Source of the DNA: Plakobranchus ocellatus
Taxonomy: Eukaryota > Mollusca > Gastropoda > Plakobranchidae
Assembly (NCBI GenBank): GCA_019648995.1
Contig: BLXT01002683.1
Coordinates: forward strand, 197,683-229,379
Direction: 5' to 3'
Length of the DNA stretch: 31,697 nt
The position numbers and the translations under genes are program-made. A model generated the notes under the pieces. It made no database searches and was not told where the DNA came from. It worked only from the letters and a program-made list of their open reading frames with translations. Of the stretch, positions 31,160-31,697 are shown piece after piece; positions within the stretch are counted from its first letter, which is position 1; the number at the start of each line of letters is the position of its first letter.

Positions 31160-31697
31160 GGATATAATATAAAACCAATGAAATATTTTTTTCATGATTG
31201 CAATACATGCATTCCAAAAAACAAATTCGTACAATTATAAAAACCTTGTATTGCCCTAAACCAATACAAATGATCCTATGGAAAAAAAAAATTACACAAA
31301 AAGCAAGTAATTAAGAGAAGGCTTTTTGCACTTGAATCCCTAAGATGATTTATGTCTGTGAACAATAACACAATAACTGAATAAGCCTAAGAATTTTAGA
31401 AATGAGCGGGATTAAGGGATTTAAAAGGAAGCCAGACACATGGTTAGGGTTGTAATTGATTAAAAAAAAAAAAAATCCCAATAACGACAACCACAAGTTC
31501 CACAAAAAATAATTAAATAGAAGGACATCGGTATCAATCAAGCCCAGCACTATAATCTCATACGTTACAGTGGTAAAATTTTGTCATAATGTAAATTAAA
31601 AATGCAACATATGAGTCTGTCATATTTATCTTATTAGTGTCTTAGGAAATGCACTTTTGTTAAATTTTCCTGCTACTCTTTAATTAATAAGAAAAAA
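31160..31697. other. No recognised gene
   Basis: AT-rich sequence with A runs (31280-31290 and 31461-31473). It may be intron or upstream sequence of the candidate - strand gene. The open frame 31350-31550 on the - strand is hydrophobic low complexity without motif. Confidence 0.45.

Noticed and set aside
1..31697. CRISPR array, rRNA, bacterial operon or phage
   Set aside because: No regularly spaced direct repeats with unique spacers, no rRNA-like sequence, and introns plus SINEs show a eukaryotic nuclear origin.

Overview
This is animal nuclear DNA: AT-rich, intron-split, full of microsatellites and transposon relics, with no bacterial-style operons. The one gene I recognise with confidence is the 3' end of PSME4 (proteasome activator PA200/BLM10) on the + strand, in five exons (798-926, 1410-1562, 8040-8114, 8582-8845, 9133-9267) that encode the last 251 residues and end in the proteasome-docking Tyr-Tyr-Ala. 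The repeat landscape (tRNA-derived SINEs, AGATCT/CTAGAT clusters, long GA and TA arrays) would suit a mollusc, perhaps a gastropod, but that placement is inference.

Layout. 1-9267: PSME4 tail; its 6.5-kb second visible intron (1563-8039) is a transposon nest. It holds two copies of a ~1.4-kb terminal-inverted-repeat element, one of which carries a SINE with clean target-site duplications; a decayed hAT transposase (CGGBP1-like BED finger at 5746-6060 and hATC end at 6537-6858); and a second tRNA-derived SINE between those two hAT pieces. 9268-15660: AT-rich non-coding DNA that may include a long PSME4 3' UTR, with a TTAA-flanked MITE candidate at 10591-11332. 15660-18350: no recognised gene. 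18360-20370: pyrimidine-rich tract, a foldback element with perfect 57-bp arms around (TA)n, then a purine-rich minisatellite containing a 43-base assembly gap. 21.4-23.7 kb: 5'-truncated SINE, an unidentified coding-like exon, and a foldback repeat cluster. 24.03-24.11 kb: the first half of a THAP zinc-finger domain ending at a splice donor. 27.5-27.7 kb: possible 3' end of a non-LTR element. 28.7-31.2 kb: coding-like segments on the - strand with splice sites and a possible poly(A) signal, which may be the 3' half of an unrecognised gene.

PSME4 and the possible - strand gene would be separate transcription units, and I see no functional link between them. Nothing resembles a CRISPR array, rRNA or functional tRNA. 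The most rewarding items are the THAP exon, the hAT relic, the TIR element whose second copy acts as an 'empty site' control for a SINE, and the foldback element between opposite-strand Py/Pu tracts. All similarity statements come from reading translations by eye; no database search or alignment program was run.
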